A DNA stretch of 64,000 nucleotides from Candidatus Saccharimonadota bacterium (GCA_946893605.1 OX335598.1:124001-188000); one strand, 5' to 3'. Positions 52,715 to 62,448 are shown, counted from the stretch's first letter. Made by a program: numbers and translations. The notes: generated by a model not told the origin, from the letters alone.

Positions 52715-53056
52715 ATGACAAACACCACCACATTTACTTCACGACGTTCACACGGTCAATTGCGCCGAAATCAGAATTCTACACGTTTTCAGTCTCAGGT
52801 CAAACTTGGTCCTGTTGCTCATACAGTGCTAGTTGCATTGATGATTACAGTACTGGGCTTGATTTATCTTACTCAGGCAACCAGGCTTACGGCTTATGGC
52901 TATGAAGCTCAGAGCCTGGACACAAAAATCACCGAACTAAGCGCAAAAAAGTCAGAATTGGAAGTGCAGAATGCGCGTCTGACGGCGTTAGAGAAGGTGA
53001 AGAATAGCAATGTCGCTTCAGCTATGACGACAACTGAAACGCATTACGCACAATAG
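52715..53056 (+). CDS. ftsL: FtsL-like division protein
   Basis: 113 residues: a basic cytoplasmic N-terminus, one membrane helix (VAHTVLVALMITVLGLIYL), and an outside coiled coil (KITELSAKKSELEVQNARL). Size, topology and place between rsmH and ftsI are those of FtsL, which links FtsQ and the FtsWI synthase. Sequence identity in this family is low, so position carries much of the assignment. Confidence 0.82.
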   Translation: MTNTTTFTSRRSHGQLRRNQNSTRFQSQVKLGPVAHTVLVALMITVLGLIYLTQATRLTAYGYEAQSLDTKITELSAKKSELEVQNARLTALEKVKNSNVASAMTTTETHYAQ

Positions 53057-53077
53057 TGATATAATAGGATAAGCAAT

Positions 53078-54824
53078 ATGCAGCGGCTTATTCGTTCAAG
53101 AACTGGTTGGTTGGCCATCGCTTTACTAGTAGTGATGGCGGCTTTTGTGTTGCGATTATTTCAATTGCAGATTTTGCAATATGGCAAATATACGGAATTA
53201 GCGCGAGCGAGTCAGCAGCGTCAATTTATCATTCCTGCGGAGCGCGGGAAAATTTACATGATGGATGGGAAAACGCCAGTTCCTGTGGTGCTTAATCAGG
53301 CGGTCTATACGGTGATTGCGGACCCGCAGTCGATTGATGATAAAGAGCGGAGCCAGCTTGTTGATAGTTTGAGGGAAATTGCTGGCGGTGAAATGACGGA
53401 AAATGTATCTGAACGACTCAATAATAAAAAGTCGCGCTATGAAGTTTTGGCGAAGAATATCACCAGGACTCAAGCGGAAAAATTGAAAAAGAAAAACTTT
53501 GCGGGCGTGTTGTATCAGCAAAGCTCTATTCGAAATTATCCTGAGGGCGAACTGGGCGCGCACGTGCTTGGATTTGTGAATGCGGCTGGCGAAGGTCAAT
53601 ATGGTGTCGAAGGCTCTTTGAATAAGCAACTTAAAGGTCGGGACGGGCTATTGCAATCTGTAACTGACGTGAGGAATATACCTTTGACGGTCGGAAAAAA
53701 TAATATGCGAATCGAGGCGAAATCTGGCGACAATTTGGCGCTGACGGTGGATAGGAATATTCAGAATCAGACTGAATTGGCGTTGAAAAAAGGAATCGAA
53801 GCAGCTGGCGCCACCGAAGGAAGCGTGATTGTTATGAATCCGAAAAACGGTCAAGTTCTTGGCAATGGCGAATTATCCGACTTACAATCCGGCGGATTTT
53901 GCCAAGCAGAAAACGGGTCGGTGTTTGTGGATAGCGCGTCGATGGTGCCGTTTGAGCCGGGTTCGATTATCAAATCTTTTAGCTTTGCTACGGCAATTGA
54001 CAAGGGCGTTATTACTCCGTCCAGTACGTATAATAATACCGATTGTATTAAAGTCGCTGATCGCACGATGTGTAATGCTCTGAGAGGTTTGGACGGCACG
54101 ATGACGATTCAAGGCGCGTTTAACAATTCGCTCAACGTCGGCACGATTACCGCGATTCGAAAATTAGGAAATGGTTCGCAGATTAATTTGCCGGCTCGCC
54201 AGACTTTGTATGAATATTATCACGATAAATTTGGCTTTGGCGCTAAAACTGGAATTGAGCTGGGCGAGGCTTCGGGCTATATTTATCCGCCAGATAGCGC
54301 TGAAGGAAATGAGGTTCGTTATTCGGCTATGACTTACGGGCAAAGTATGAACTTGACTATGGTTCAAGTCGCGGCTGGATTTTCGTCGCTAGTTAACGGA
54401 GGTCAATATTATAAGCCAACCGTTCTCGTCGGTACAATTGACGAATCTGGCAATTTGAAATCGTCGGAAAATAAAGTTATTCGCCAAACCGTAAGCGGCG
54501 GCACGTCGTCGCAGATGCGAACTATGCTAACGACGGCGCGCCGATCTTCATTCCTGTCAAAGAGCGACAAATCTGGCTATGAAATTGGTGGAAAAACTGG
54601 TACTTCTGAAGCGGTGGTTAATGGCGCTTATACTCAAAAAGGAAACGATTGCTACATATATTGGTTATGGCGGTGGAAAAAATGGTGCCGAATATGTCAT
54701 AATGGTACGTGTAGCGGCTCCAGGAAAAGGGATTAACTTACAGGGAAATCTCCATGCTGGGCCAATTTTTACGGATATATCCAACTGGATGATTGATTAT
54801 ATGAAAATAGCACCAAAGGAATAA
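53078..54824 (+). CDS. ftsI: Division transpeptidase FtsI (PBP2b/PBP3 type), frameshifted near the end
   Basis: Class B penicillin-binding protein that cross-links septal peptidoglycan. After one membrane helix comes the dimerisation domain and the transpeptidase with SxxK in PGSIIKSFSF, SxN in NNSLNVG and KTG in GGKTGTSEAV. The frame as read ends at 54736 in unrelated sequence. Removing one base in the A/G run 54636-54642 gives QKETIATYIGYGGGKNGAEYVIMVRV (in parts), and the gene then runs to 54824. The restored length is about 582 residues. Confidence 0.93.
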
Positions 54825-54826
54825 AT

Positions 54827-55864
54827 ATGGGAATAGCTCTGCAGACAGTAACTAATGAATTAACGCACGTATTTTTGCTGAGCGTCGGCGCGTTTTTACT
54901 AGCGATGTTTTTAACGCCAATTTATACGTTTTTCGCTTATCGATATCGCTTCTGGAAACGCCAAAGGTCGGAGAGTACTGACGGGAAAAAGCTGAAGATT
55001 TTCGCCAAATTCCAAGCGGCAAAATTGCGACGAAACATCCCGACGATGGCTGGAGTGATTGGCGTAATTTCAATTTTTGTGGTGACGATTTTCTTCAATT
55101 TAGACCGAGCACAGACCTGGCTTCCTCTGGCGGCGTTGGTTGGTGGCGGAATTGTTGGGCTAATTGACGATATCATCAATCTGCGCGGTTTGGGTGGCGG
55201 CGCGGCTGGGCTTCGTAGTCCAGTGAAGTTTGCGCTGATTACGTTGATTGGCGTGGTGCTTGGTTGGTTTTTCTTTGCCAAACTGGGCGTGGCGAGTTTT
55301 CACGTGCCGTTTGTGGGTGAGGTGAATATTGGTTGGTTGATAGTTCCTTTGTTCGCATTTGCGGTGGTGGCTACTGGTAACGCTGTTAATATTTCTGACG
55401 GAATGGACGGGCTGGCAGGCGGGCTGCTTGGTATTAGTTTTGGTGCGTTTGGTGTGATTGCTTTATTGCAACAACACGTCATATTGGCGGGATTCTGCTT
55501 TACGGTTGTCGGAGTGCTCTTGAGTTATTTGTGGTTCAATATTTACCCAGCTCGATTCTTTATGGGCGACGTTGGCAGCTTTGCTTATGGTGTGTGTTTG
55601 GGTGTTGTGGCGATGTTAACCGACTCTTTGCTCTTACTTCCTGTGATTGGCTTGCTATTTGTAATCGAGGCGGGATCGAGCTTGACTCAAATCGTCAGCA
55701 AGAAGCTGTTTAAGAGAAAGATTTTCTTATCTGCGCCGATTCATCATCACTTGGAGGCGATTGGTTGGCCGGAAACTAAGGTGACGATGCGCTTCTGGGT
55801 TATTGGTTGCGTGATGGCGTTTATCGGCGTGATGCTGGCGCTTGCTGGAGGTCATATTGCGTAA
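54827..55864 (+). CDS. mraY: Phospho-N-acetylmuramoyl-pentapeptide transferase
   Basis: Makes lipid I from UDP-MurNAc-pentapeptide and undecaprenyl phosphate. About ten membrane helices; conserved loops are PTMAG (IPTMAGVIG), GLIDDIINL (catalytic Asp pair region), GNAVNISDGMDGLAGG and the HHH motif in APIHHHLEAIGWPE. It has 345 residues. It follows ftsI by two bases and overlaps ftsW. Confidence 0.96.
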   Translation: MGIALQTVTNELTHVFLLSVGAFLLAMFLTPIYTFFAYRYRFWKRQRSESTDGKKLKIFAKFQAAKLRRNIPTMAGVIGVISIFVVTIFFNLDRAQTWLPLAALVGGGIVGLIDDIINLRGLGGGAAGLRSPVKFALITLIGVVLGWFFFAKLGVASFHVPFVGEVNIGWLIVPLFAFAVVATGNAVNISDGMDGLAGGLLGISFGAFGVIALLQQHVILAGFCFTVVGVLLSYLWFNIYPARFFMGDVGSFAYGVCLGVVAMLTDSLLLLPVIGLLFVIEAGSSLTQIVSKKLFKRKIFLSAPIHHHLEAIGWPETKVTMRFWVIGCVMAFIGVMLALAGGHIA

Positions 55865-57149
55865 TTCGATCGCCAAAAATCGTCAATCTATCGCTCAGCC
55901 GGTTCGAAGTCATCGGCCGATGTACCAGATTGTGCTTTATATGGGGCTTTTGCTGCTACTTGGGCTGATTGTTATGTATGCGCTGGGGCCGCAACGCGCT
56001 AATGTGATGAATTATGCTTACGGCACGAATTATAGCGATACGTATTTCTTTGGCAAGCAGCTGACGAGTGTGTTTATTGCCATAGTGGCTTTTTCTGCGT
56101 TTTACTTTACGCCGTACAAATGGTTTATTGGCGAGAGATCAAAATACATTCTTTACGCTGGATTTGCGCTATGTATTTTACTATTTCTCTCGGGCGCGGT
56201 GCTTCATTTGTCATTTGCGCAAGAAACTAACGGTGCGTATCGATGGTTTCAATTAGGCGTACTGGGAAGCTTTCAGCCGTCGGAATTACTCAAATATGGC
56301 GTACTGTTGTTTTTGGCGGGATTTTTAGGGCGGCGGTCGCAACAGGGAAAATTGAACGACATCCAAGAAACTATCATTCCGCTGGGCATTATTTCCGGCT
56401 TGTCGCTGCTGATGATTGTATTTTTGCAAAAAGACTTGGGAACGGGAATTTCGTTGATAGCGATTATTTTATCAATGATTTTGGTGGCTGGAATTGATTG
56501 GAAGATTTTTAAGAAGATTCTGGCGATTGTTGCACTTTGTGGCTTGGTGATGATTTTTACGTCGCCGCACCGAATCGAGCGCGTTATGACTTTCGTGCAG
56601 GGCGACAGCCATAAGGGTAATAGTAGTCAAGAAAATAAGAATTATCACATTCAGCAGGCCAGGATTGCGATTGGTTCTGGCGGGCTTCTAGGGCTTGGAA
56701 TTGGCAAGAGTGTTCAGGCGACAGGATATCTTCCAGAGGCGACTAACGACTCAATCTTTGCCGTCATGGGAGAAACGTTTGGCTTTGTCGGTTTAATGGC
56801 TATATTGGCGCTATTTACAGCATTATTATTGTCGATTTTGCACGTAGCCGCGAGACTCCCGAACGTGACATTGCGGCTAATTGTGGCGGGAATTTTTGGC
56901 TGGATTGCTTCTCACGTGATACTGAATATTGCCGCAATGACAGGATTAGCGCCACTTACCGGAATCCCATTGCCATTATTAAGTTATGGCGGTACAAGTA
57001 TGTTGTTTATCGCGGCAGCGCTCGGTTTAGTTTTCCAAATTTCCAAATATACGTCACATAAAGCATTAGAGGAGGGTGAAAGTGGCCAAGATCTTAGCGG
57101 TTGGCGGCGGCTCAGGCGGACACGTTACGCCAGTGGTAGCCGTATTTAG
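55857..57149 (+). CDS. ftsW: Septal peptidoglycan polymerase FtsW (SEDS family)
   Basis: SEDS glycosyltransferase working with FtsI. About ten membrane helices, with GAYRWFQLGVLGSFQPSELLKYG (in parts), ATNDSIFAVMGETFGFVG and GIPLPLLSYGGTSML, all SEDS hallmarks. I choose TTG at 55857, five bases after GGAGG; the start is uncertain. It overlaps murG by 68 bases at its 3' end, an unusually long overlap for which the murG start is supported by its own SD. Confidence 0.94.
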   Translation: MRNSIAKNRQSIAQPVRSHRPMYQIVLYMGLLLLLGLIVMYALGPQRANVMNYAYGTNYSDTYFFGKQLTSVFIAIVAFSAFYFTPYKWFIGERSKYILYAGFALCILLFLSGAVLHLSFAQETNGAYRWFQLGVLGSFQPSELLKYGVLLFLAGFLGRRSQQGKLNDIQETIIPLGIISGLSLLMIVFLQKDLGTGISLIAIILSMILVAGIDWKIFKKILAIVALCGLVMIFTSPHRIERVMTFVQGDSHKGNSSQENKNYHIQQARIAIGSGGLLGLGIGKSVQATGYLPEATNDSIFAVMGETFGFVGLMAILALFTALLLSILHVAARLPNVTLRLIVAGIFGWIASHVILNIAAMTGLAPLTGIPLPLLSYGGTSMLFIAAALGLVFQISKYTSHKALEEGESGQDLSGWRRLRRTRYASGSRI

Positions 57150-58245
57150 AGAATTACAGAAAACTGGTGATCACGAGCTTCGTTTTTGGTGTGATAAAAA
57201 ATTTGGCACCAGCGCACGCGGGATTTTTACTAAGTTCGACGAGGATATTCCGGTCGATTTGATTATTGCTGGAAAATTGCGTCGATATCACGGAAAAAGC
57301 ATCTCATTTCATCTACATCCGTCAATTTTATTTCCAAATTTGCGCGACGGTTTTAAGGTGATGGTTGGATTTTTCCAGAGCTTATTTAAGCTTATGAAAT
57401 GGCGTCCAGACGTTATTTTCATTAAGGGCGGATATGTTTGTTTGCCGGTTGGTTATGCAGCTCGGCTATTAAGAATCCCGTTGGTTTTGCATGATTCTGA
57501 CGCGCATCCAGGTTTGACGAATCGCTTGCTGAGTCCCTTCGCAAAAGCTATCGGCACGGGCGCGCCGCTTGAATATTACAATTATCCACCAGAAAAAGCT
57601 TCATATGTTGGCATTCCAGTTGCGCCAGAATTCCATCCATATTCTGAGGCTGAGAGGAAAGAATTGAAGGAAAAATTGGGCTTTAATGTCAATAAACCGC
57701 TGGTTGTTATTACCGGGGGTGGACTCGGAGCCGGGCGAATTAATTCCGCGATTGTAGCAATTAGGGAAAACCTGCTTGCTGAAGCTTCGGTGTTTTTAAT
57801 ATCGGGAAATCAGCAATATGAAGAAATTCTCAAGCAAACCGACGAGCTGGAGGGCTGGCGATTGCAAGCGTTTGTTCACAACGGAATGGCGGAAGTTTTG
57901 GCGGCGGCGGACATAGTCGTGACCAGGGCAGGGGCGACTACTCTTCTGGAATTGGCGGCGCTACATAAACCGACAATTATTATCCCCAACGGTCATTTGA
58001 CAGGTGGGCATCAATTGAAAAACGCTAAGGTTTATCAGGACGCATTGGCGGCATTGATAGTTTCCGAAGATGAGCTGGATAAGGACAATCAAATCTTGGC
58101 ACGAAAAATAATTGGCGTATTAAAATCTCAGAAAATTCTTAAAGGTCTGGGCGACAACTTCGGTAAATTTGCCAAGCCAAACGCGGCTAAAGATATGGCG
58201 AAGATTATTCTTACTACAGTGCGAAGGCAGGGTAGGCGAAAGTGA
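57082..58245 (+). CDS. murG: UDP-GlcNAc lipid I transferase MurG
   Basis: Makes lipid II. The N-terminal Gly loop is LAVGGGSGGHVTPVVAV, with DSDAHPGLTNRLLSPFA, VITGGGLGAGRIN and TRAGATTLLELAALHKPTIIIP (in parts). GAGGAGG at 57069-57075 supports the GTG at 57082; a GTG at 57076 is too close to it. The 387 residues fit. Its TGA overlaps the ftsQ GTG. Confidence 0.95.
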   Translation: MAKILAVGGGSGGHVTPVVAVFRELQKTGDHELRFWCDKKFGTSARGIFTKFDEDIPVDLIIAGKLRRYHGKSISFHLHPSILFPNLRDGFKVMVGFFQSLFKLMKWRPDVIFIKGGYVCLPVGYAARLLRIPLVLHDSDAHPGLTNRLLSPFAKAIGTGAPLEYYNYPPEKASYVGIPVAPEFHPYSEAERKELKEKLGFNVNKPLVVITGGGLGAGRINSAIVAIRENLLAEASVFLISGNQQYEEILKQTDELEGWRLQAFVHNGMAEVLAAADIVVTRAGATTLLELAALHKPTIIIPNGHLTGGHQLKNAKVYQDALAALIVSEDELDKDNQILARKIIGVLKSQKILKGLGDNFGKFAKPNAAKDMAKIILTTVRRQGRRK

Positions 58246-59152
58246 AATTCCCTTCTCTAAGAAAATCGGACGAGAATCTTGCCGCCGAGAAATCGCAGCG
58301 CGTCGTCGAACTGAGAATTACGATGATTTGCCCGCCCAATCGTATCGTCGGAACAGGACGCTTAATAGCCGCCAAACATCCTCTCCTTTGGAGACTTCTG
58401 AGAGACTTGAGACTCACGAATTGGTGAAAAAACGTCGCCGTGTAATGCGGAAAATGTTTGCGACTGCGGTAAGTCTGCTTGTTGTGATATTTCTTTTGTT
58501 TCAATTGACAATCAATATTTCAATCCAAACTCCCGACGCAAAGAGTTCCAGTAGCACTAATAAATACGTGGGCGTTCTTAATGAATATTACAGCGCCCAT
58601 CCAGCGGAGAGATTTCGGTTTTTCCTTAATAATAATGATCTCAAGCAGTTCTTTTTACAGAAATCTCCTGAGGTAAAAAACATTCGCGTGGAGGGAGATT
58701 TTCTAGCGCGATCAGCTGTCAAGTTGACGTTTAGGCAGCCGGTGGCTCAGTGGTCTTCCGGAGATAAGATTTATTTTGTTGATGATAGCGGCGTTACTTT
58801 TGAACAGAATTATTTTGCCGCGCCTACGGTTGCTGTTCGTGATGAGAGCGGTCTGCCAACTAGAGGTGGTCAAGAAGTTATCAATCGTCAGTTCTTGAGC
58901 TTCCTTGGTCAAGCCGTGTCTGAATTTTCGCAACACAAAATGAATGTTTCAGAGGTTATTCTGCCAGCTAATACTGTACGCCAAGTTTGGTTTAAGGTCG
59001 AGGGCAGGGAAACCCAGATTCATATGACGGTGGATAGGTCTGCTCAAGCTCAGGTTAAACAGGCGATAGCTACTTTGAGTTATTTGGACAATAATGGCGC
59101 AAAGCCAGGGTATATAGACGTCAGGGTAGATCAGAGGTCGTTCTATAAGTAG
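58242..59152 (+). CDS. ftsQ: Division protein FtsQ/DivIB, frameshifted near the start
   Basis: About 303 residues after correction. A basic N-terminal tail, one membrane helix (FATAVSLLVVIFLLFQLTI), and a POTRA-type segment (SPEVKNIRVEGDFLARSAVKLTFRQP in parts). The start GTG at 58242 overlaps the murG stop as GTGA. Its frame ends at 58427 in non-family sequence; one added base between 58291 and 58310 leads into the long frame (ENYDDLPAQSYRRNR) to 59152. It is the last gene of the dcw cluster here; ftsA and ftsZ are not adjacent. Confidence 0.82.
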
Positions 59153-59913
59153 GGCGGTCAACTTCTCTTTTGGATAGAGTAAGTTCTCTTTTTGTTCTAT
59201 TTCTGTATGGTGTAGAAAATATATATAACAATATAAAAATATGCAAAAGTCAAATAATCGCAAAATGATAAGCTAGGGGAGTAGGGCAATAAAAATATAA
59301 AAATGTCAAATAATATAAAATGCGTTGTGGAAAACTTAATGAGCTTACGGCGCGCATAATCAGAGTCTATATTGATGTAAAAATGTCAATGTAGCACTCC
59401 AGTATATGTAGTGCTGGAATTAAAAAATATTTTTTAAGTTCGTATTTTGTTGGTGTATATTTTTATAAAAGACGGTATGTTTTATGAGGCTGTATATAGT
59501 AGAGAATCCCCTAGCCGAATTACTGGAAAAAGTTCGTTTTTAAGGTGTTAGCGAATATATGTAGACATATGTATATTCATCTTTATGCGGTATTTATTAT
59601 TGCGTAAAAGGTACATTGTGCGACATTAAAACTATATCTAAAACACGACTATTCCATCGTCTTTCTTCGCGATAAATTTATCTCATTTTTACCAAATCAA
59701 CCTACTTGTCGTTTATTTTTTTATAAACCGCCCTATTTGTCGGCTTGGCGAGTTTTATGTTGTATGTTGGCTTATCTGCATTGGCTCGGATTTATAATTT
59801 ATGTTTGTATCGCGCAAAATTTATTAATATAAATACTCAGCCGGATTCGGCTTTGCGTATGCTCAAAAATGACTAATAATTAGTTCGTATTTTGTTCTAT
59901 TGTTTTTTAATCG
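59153..59913. other. AT-rich intergenic region without a supported gene
   Basis: About 760 bases with no convincing gene on either strand. It holds a 15-base direct repeat AGTTCGTATTTTGTT (59437-59451 and 59882-59896), a hairpin AGCACT/AGTGCT near 59392-59414, an A6TAT6-type palindrome near 59422-59435, a GAATATA/TATATTC inverted repeat near 59552-59577, and a hairpin AGCCG/CGGCT (59839-59852). The phrase AAAATGTCAA or close variants recurs three times (about 59240, 59302, 59380). No tRNA, tmRNA, SRP RNA or RNase P feature was recognised. Confidence 0.7.
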
Positions 59914-60427
59914 CTAGTTTTGCGAAAGAGCTTGGGTGATTCTGTGTTTAATTATTTCACTGTTCCATTCGTCTGTCTTAAATCTCAGTAGGGGCATATT
60001 AGTATTGGCCATGATCGAATTGACAAAATCGTCGCGCGTTTTTCGATCGGGCTGGTTGTGAGTATTATCATCAAGCTCAATAGCTATGAGAGGCTTCATA
60101 TCATTGGTGCAAATTAGAAAATCTACAGATTTGCCGTTTATTCTCGCGAAAGCCGCCTTCCAGCTTTGCCCTTTTATTTCATGATCTAAAAAACATGCTT
60201 AAATGAGCCTGAGGTATAATTACACATCCGTTTATTGCTTCGTGTAGAGTTTTATAAAAAGATAATTCACTTAGCGTCATTGCGCAAGATTTTTTGATGT
60301 ATACATATTCTTTCTTTATTGGGGTTTTAATCGGGCTTGTGTCGCCGTCAGTCCCCTGCCTTGCTTTGATTGCCAGAAAAATAATTGCGGTGGCTACTAT
60401 AACTATAAATATAAGCGTTGTTTCCAT
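59914..60427 (-). CDS. DUF2726-type protein with N-terminal membrane helix, frameshifted as read
   Basis: The two minus-strand pieces join by removing one T of the coding-strand T6 run (A run at 60188-60193), giving AHLSMFLDHEIKGQSWKAAF. The restored protein (about 170 residues) has an N-terminal helix, a CAMTLSELSFYKTLHEAI segment and the C-terminal LIAIELDDNTHNQPDRKTRDDFV, the endonuclease-like core of DUF2726. Such proteins resemble restriction-type nucleases but their role is unknown. It is the only minus-strand gene in this part of the window. Confidence 0.72.
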
Positions 60428-60525
60428 GAGATTAGTTTATTATATGTTGATAATAAATGCTTACGACTTTTAGGCTTTATCGTTGCGGTGATATAATAAG
60501 AGTGATAATTTTATCGGAGATATTT

Positions 60526-61085
60526 ATGACTTTTTTAAATTATAATAAAGATGAAAAGTTGGAATTCAATTATAAGAGAGCGTGTGGATTGTGGCTAATT
60601 GTAATAGCGGCGATTATTTCAATAGCTACTTTAACAGGAGGAAAGCAAATAATAAAACATGCAAGTGTTTAGTATTGGATATGTTATTAGCTTTTTTCTC
60701 AATCAACATGAATAAAAAGGCGTTGAATAGCTATCTGATGGCTCTTCAAGTGAATTTCAAAAGAAAGTATCTTTATATGCCGTTATTTCATTATTTATCT
60801 TAATGGTTTTGCTGGGCGGACCATTCTTTGCGACTGAAAATTGGAGATTGATTTGGTTGGGGAGCGCTGATGGCAACTGCACTGCATTTTTTCCCGTATT
60901 ATTTTGTGCATGGAAAATCAATGATATATCTAGGTCTTATTTGCGCCATTAATGTTTTTGTAGGATATATTTTTATTACTATCCCATTAGAGGTGATAGC
61001 ATATACTGACTCGGCAATTAAGCTTGTATTTGGAGCATATTTACTATTTTTTTCGAAGCCGTCAAAAAAGACACCTCGTTTTTGA
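60526..61085 (+). pseudogene. Broken membrane-protein gene with about four frameshifts
   Basis: A TGATATAAT promoter (TATAAT 60492-60497) and GGAG five to six bases before the ATG at 60526 look intact. The frame then must change near 60654-60657, 60711-60716, 60731-60736 and 60860-60864 to give a continuous series of hydrophobic segments (FSIGYVISFFLNQHE, VISLFILMVLLGGPFF, ALMATALHFFPYYF, LGLICAINVFVGYIFI). This is denser damage than elsewhere, so it may be a true pseudogene, though sequence errors can not be excluded. Family not recognised. Confidence 0.55.
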
Positions 61086-61218
61086 AGTGCCTTCATGCAA
61101 CCGTCTTCAAGATGCGGAGTAGGTCGACATATTGTTATGATGTCAGTAGTTTCCTAATAATTTAGACATTTATACAGTTCCGGTGGTGTTTAAGGGTAAT
61201 ACATCAGTCAAAATAAAA

Positions 61219-61265
61219 TAAGACAGTCCGCGTTGCTCTAACGTAAGAGGGGCGCTACTGTCTTA
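61219..61265. other. Strong hairpin upstream of speD
   Basis: TAAGACAGT (61219-61227) pairs perfectly with ACTGTCTTA (61257-61265); inside, GCG/CGC and CTCT/AGAG continue the stem to a six-base loop. The T-rich flank is on the minus-strand side. No minus-strand gene reads into it, so its purpose is unclear. The rest of 61086-61412 shows no gene. Confidence 0.6.
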
Positions 61266-61412
61266 CACTGTCATATTACTACAATCGTCATTGAAAAATC
61301 AATAATATCACCTTTCGTTATAATGCCCCAACAATCTAAATACCGATATTCCCCTAAGAATCGCGTTTTACCTTTACCCCTGGCGCCCTAGAGGTGATAT
61401 AATTACTATAAT

Positions 61413-61760
61413 ATGCATGTGTCCGCGGTCCAATCTATAACCATAAAAGTGAGTGAAGTTGATTCTGCTTTACTTAATGACGCGGATGAGCTGCAGAAAA
61501 TGTTAAGAAATGTTACGGAATTGGCGGGCTTGCATTCTTTGGAATCGGTGATGCATCAATTTTCTCCACAAGGAATCAGCGCCGCCCTGCTTTTGTCAGA
61601 GTCGCACATCGCGATTCATACGTGGCCGGAAAGCGGCGTGGCGTATATAGCGGTGACAACTTGTAAAATGCTGGATGATGATAAATTGCAACAAATAAAA
61701 GAGCTGATTGCACGGCTGCTGGGTGCAAAAAACATAGTTATGAAAGAAATGGCATTGTAA
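61413..61760 (+). CDS. speD: S-adenosylmethionine decarboxylase proenzyme
   Basis: Pyruvoyl enzyme giving decarboxylated SAM, the aminopropyl donor for spermidine. 115 residues with the self-cleavage motif LSESHIAIHTWPE; cleavage is expected between Glu63 and Ser64, Ser64 becoming the pyruvoyl group. YIAVTTCK carries the conserved Cys. It is the short bacterial class 1b type. TGATATAAT (TATAAT 61398-61403) is nine bases before the ATG. The gene after next encodes the spermidine synthase. Confidence 0.95.
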   Translation: MHVSAVQSITIKVSEVDSALLNDADELQKMLRNVTELAGLHSLESVMHQFSPQGISAALLLSESHIAIHTWPESGVAYIAVTTCKMLDDDKLQQIKELIARLLGAKNIVMKEMAL

Positions 61761-61761
61761 T

Positions 61762-62448
61762 ATGAAACGAACCAAGGCGCGACTTAAAATTAACCAGATT
61801 TTGACCGGCAAGAAGACAAATTTGCGAGTTGTTGGCTGTTTGCTTTTTCGCGAATGGGATAAGAAAGATAAGCGATTTTACTACTGGGAAGAGTGGGAGA
61901 TTACCGGGCTGGCTGATTATGATAGCTGGGTGGAATATGATCACAGCGATCAAACCGTTTCTCTGTATGAGCCGATTCGTTTTATTCAGGCAATTGACCC
62001 AACGCAATTGGAAAAAGGTCAATCATTCACCGTTTCTGAACATGATGGCAAGGATCACGTTGTGGTGGTTGATGAGGTTGGAATTGGCGAAATTATGAAC
62101 ATCAAGGGCAAAAATACGTACCAAGTTTTCCCGAAAGAACTGATGGCGTACGCTACTTTGAGGGATACTGGCGCGCCAAAAAGCCGTCAGTTGATCACGA
62201 TTGAGAAGTATAATAATCGCGAATATGATGCTTATCGTAAGGTTCAGCTGAGCGACAAAGAACAGAAGGAAATGTTTGGCAGGACCATTAAGCCGATTGA
62301 CTGGACGACGATTATAGTCATTGCCATATTTATCGCCATTATTTTGTTTGCGTTCATCTTCGACAACAACTCTGACAGCAGTAATGGCGGAGGTCACGGC
62401 GGATCGCGCAGTGTTTACGGCGGCAGCAGCGGCGGGCTTGGCAAATAA
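61762..62448 (+). CDS. DUF4178 protein with C-terminal membrane anchor
   Basis: 228 residues. The N-terminal domain has FYYWEEWEITGLADYDSWVEYDH, typical of DUF4178, followed by TYQVFPKELMAYATLRD. One membrane helix (IIVIAIFIAIILFAFIF) is near the end, then a Gly/Ser-rich tail. DUF4178 genes are often found with speD and speE-like genes; the function is not known. It starts one base after the speD stop. Confidence 0.85.
   Translation: MKRTKARLKINQILTGKKTNLRVVGCLLFREWDKKDKRFYYWEEWEITGLADYDSWVEYDHSDQTVSLYEPIRFIQAIDPTQLEKGQSFTVSEHDGKDHVVVVDEVGIGEIMNIKGKNTYQVFPKELMAYATLRDTGAPKSRQLITIEKYNNREYDAYRKVQLSDKEQKEMFGRTIKPIDWTTIIVIAIFIAIILFAFIFDNNSDSSNGGGHGGSRSVYGGSSGGLGK

Noticed and set aside
55898-55910. 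GGTTCGA-like tRNA T-loop signal
   Set aside because: It lies within the ftsW coding sequence and no cloverleaf can be drawn around it.
59325-59335. TGTGGAAAA as a DnaA box and the gap as a replication origin
   Set aside because: Only one imperfect match, no cluster, and neither dnaA nor dnaN is nearby.
59239-59395. CRISPR-like repeats (three AAAATGTCAA phrases)
   Set aside because: The phrases are short, degenerate, unevenly spaced and have no cas genes nearby.
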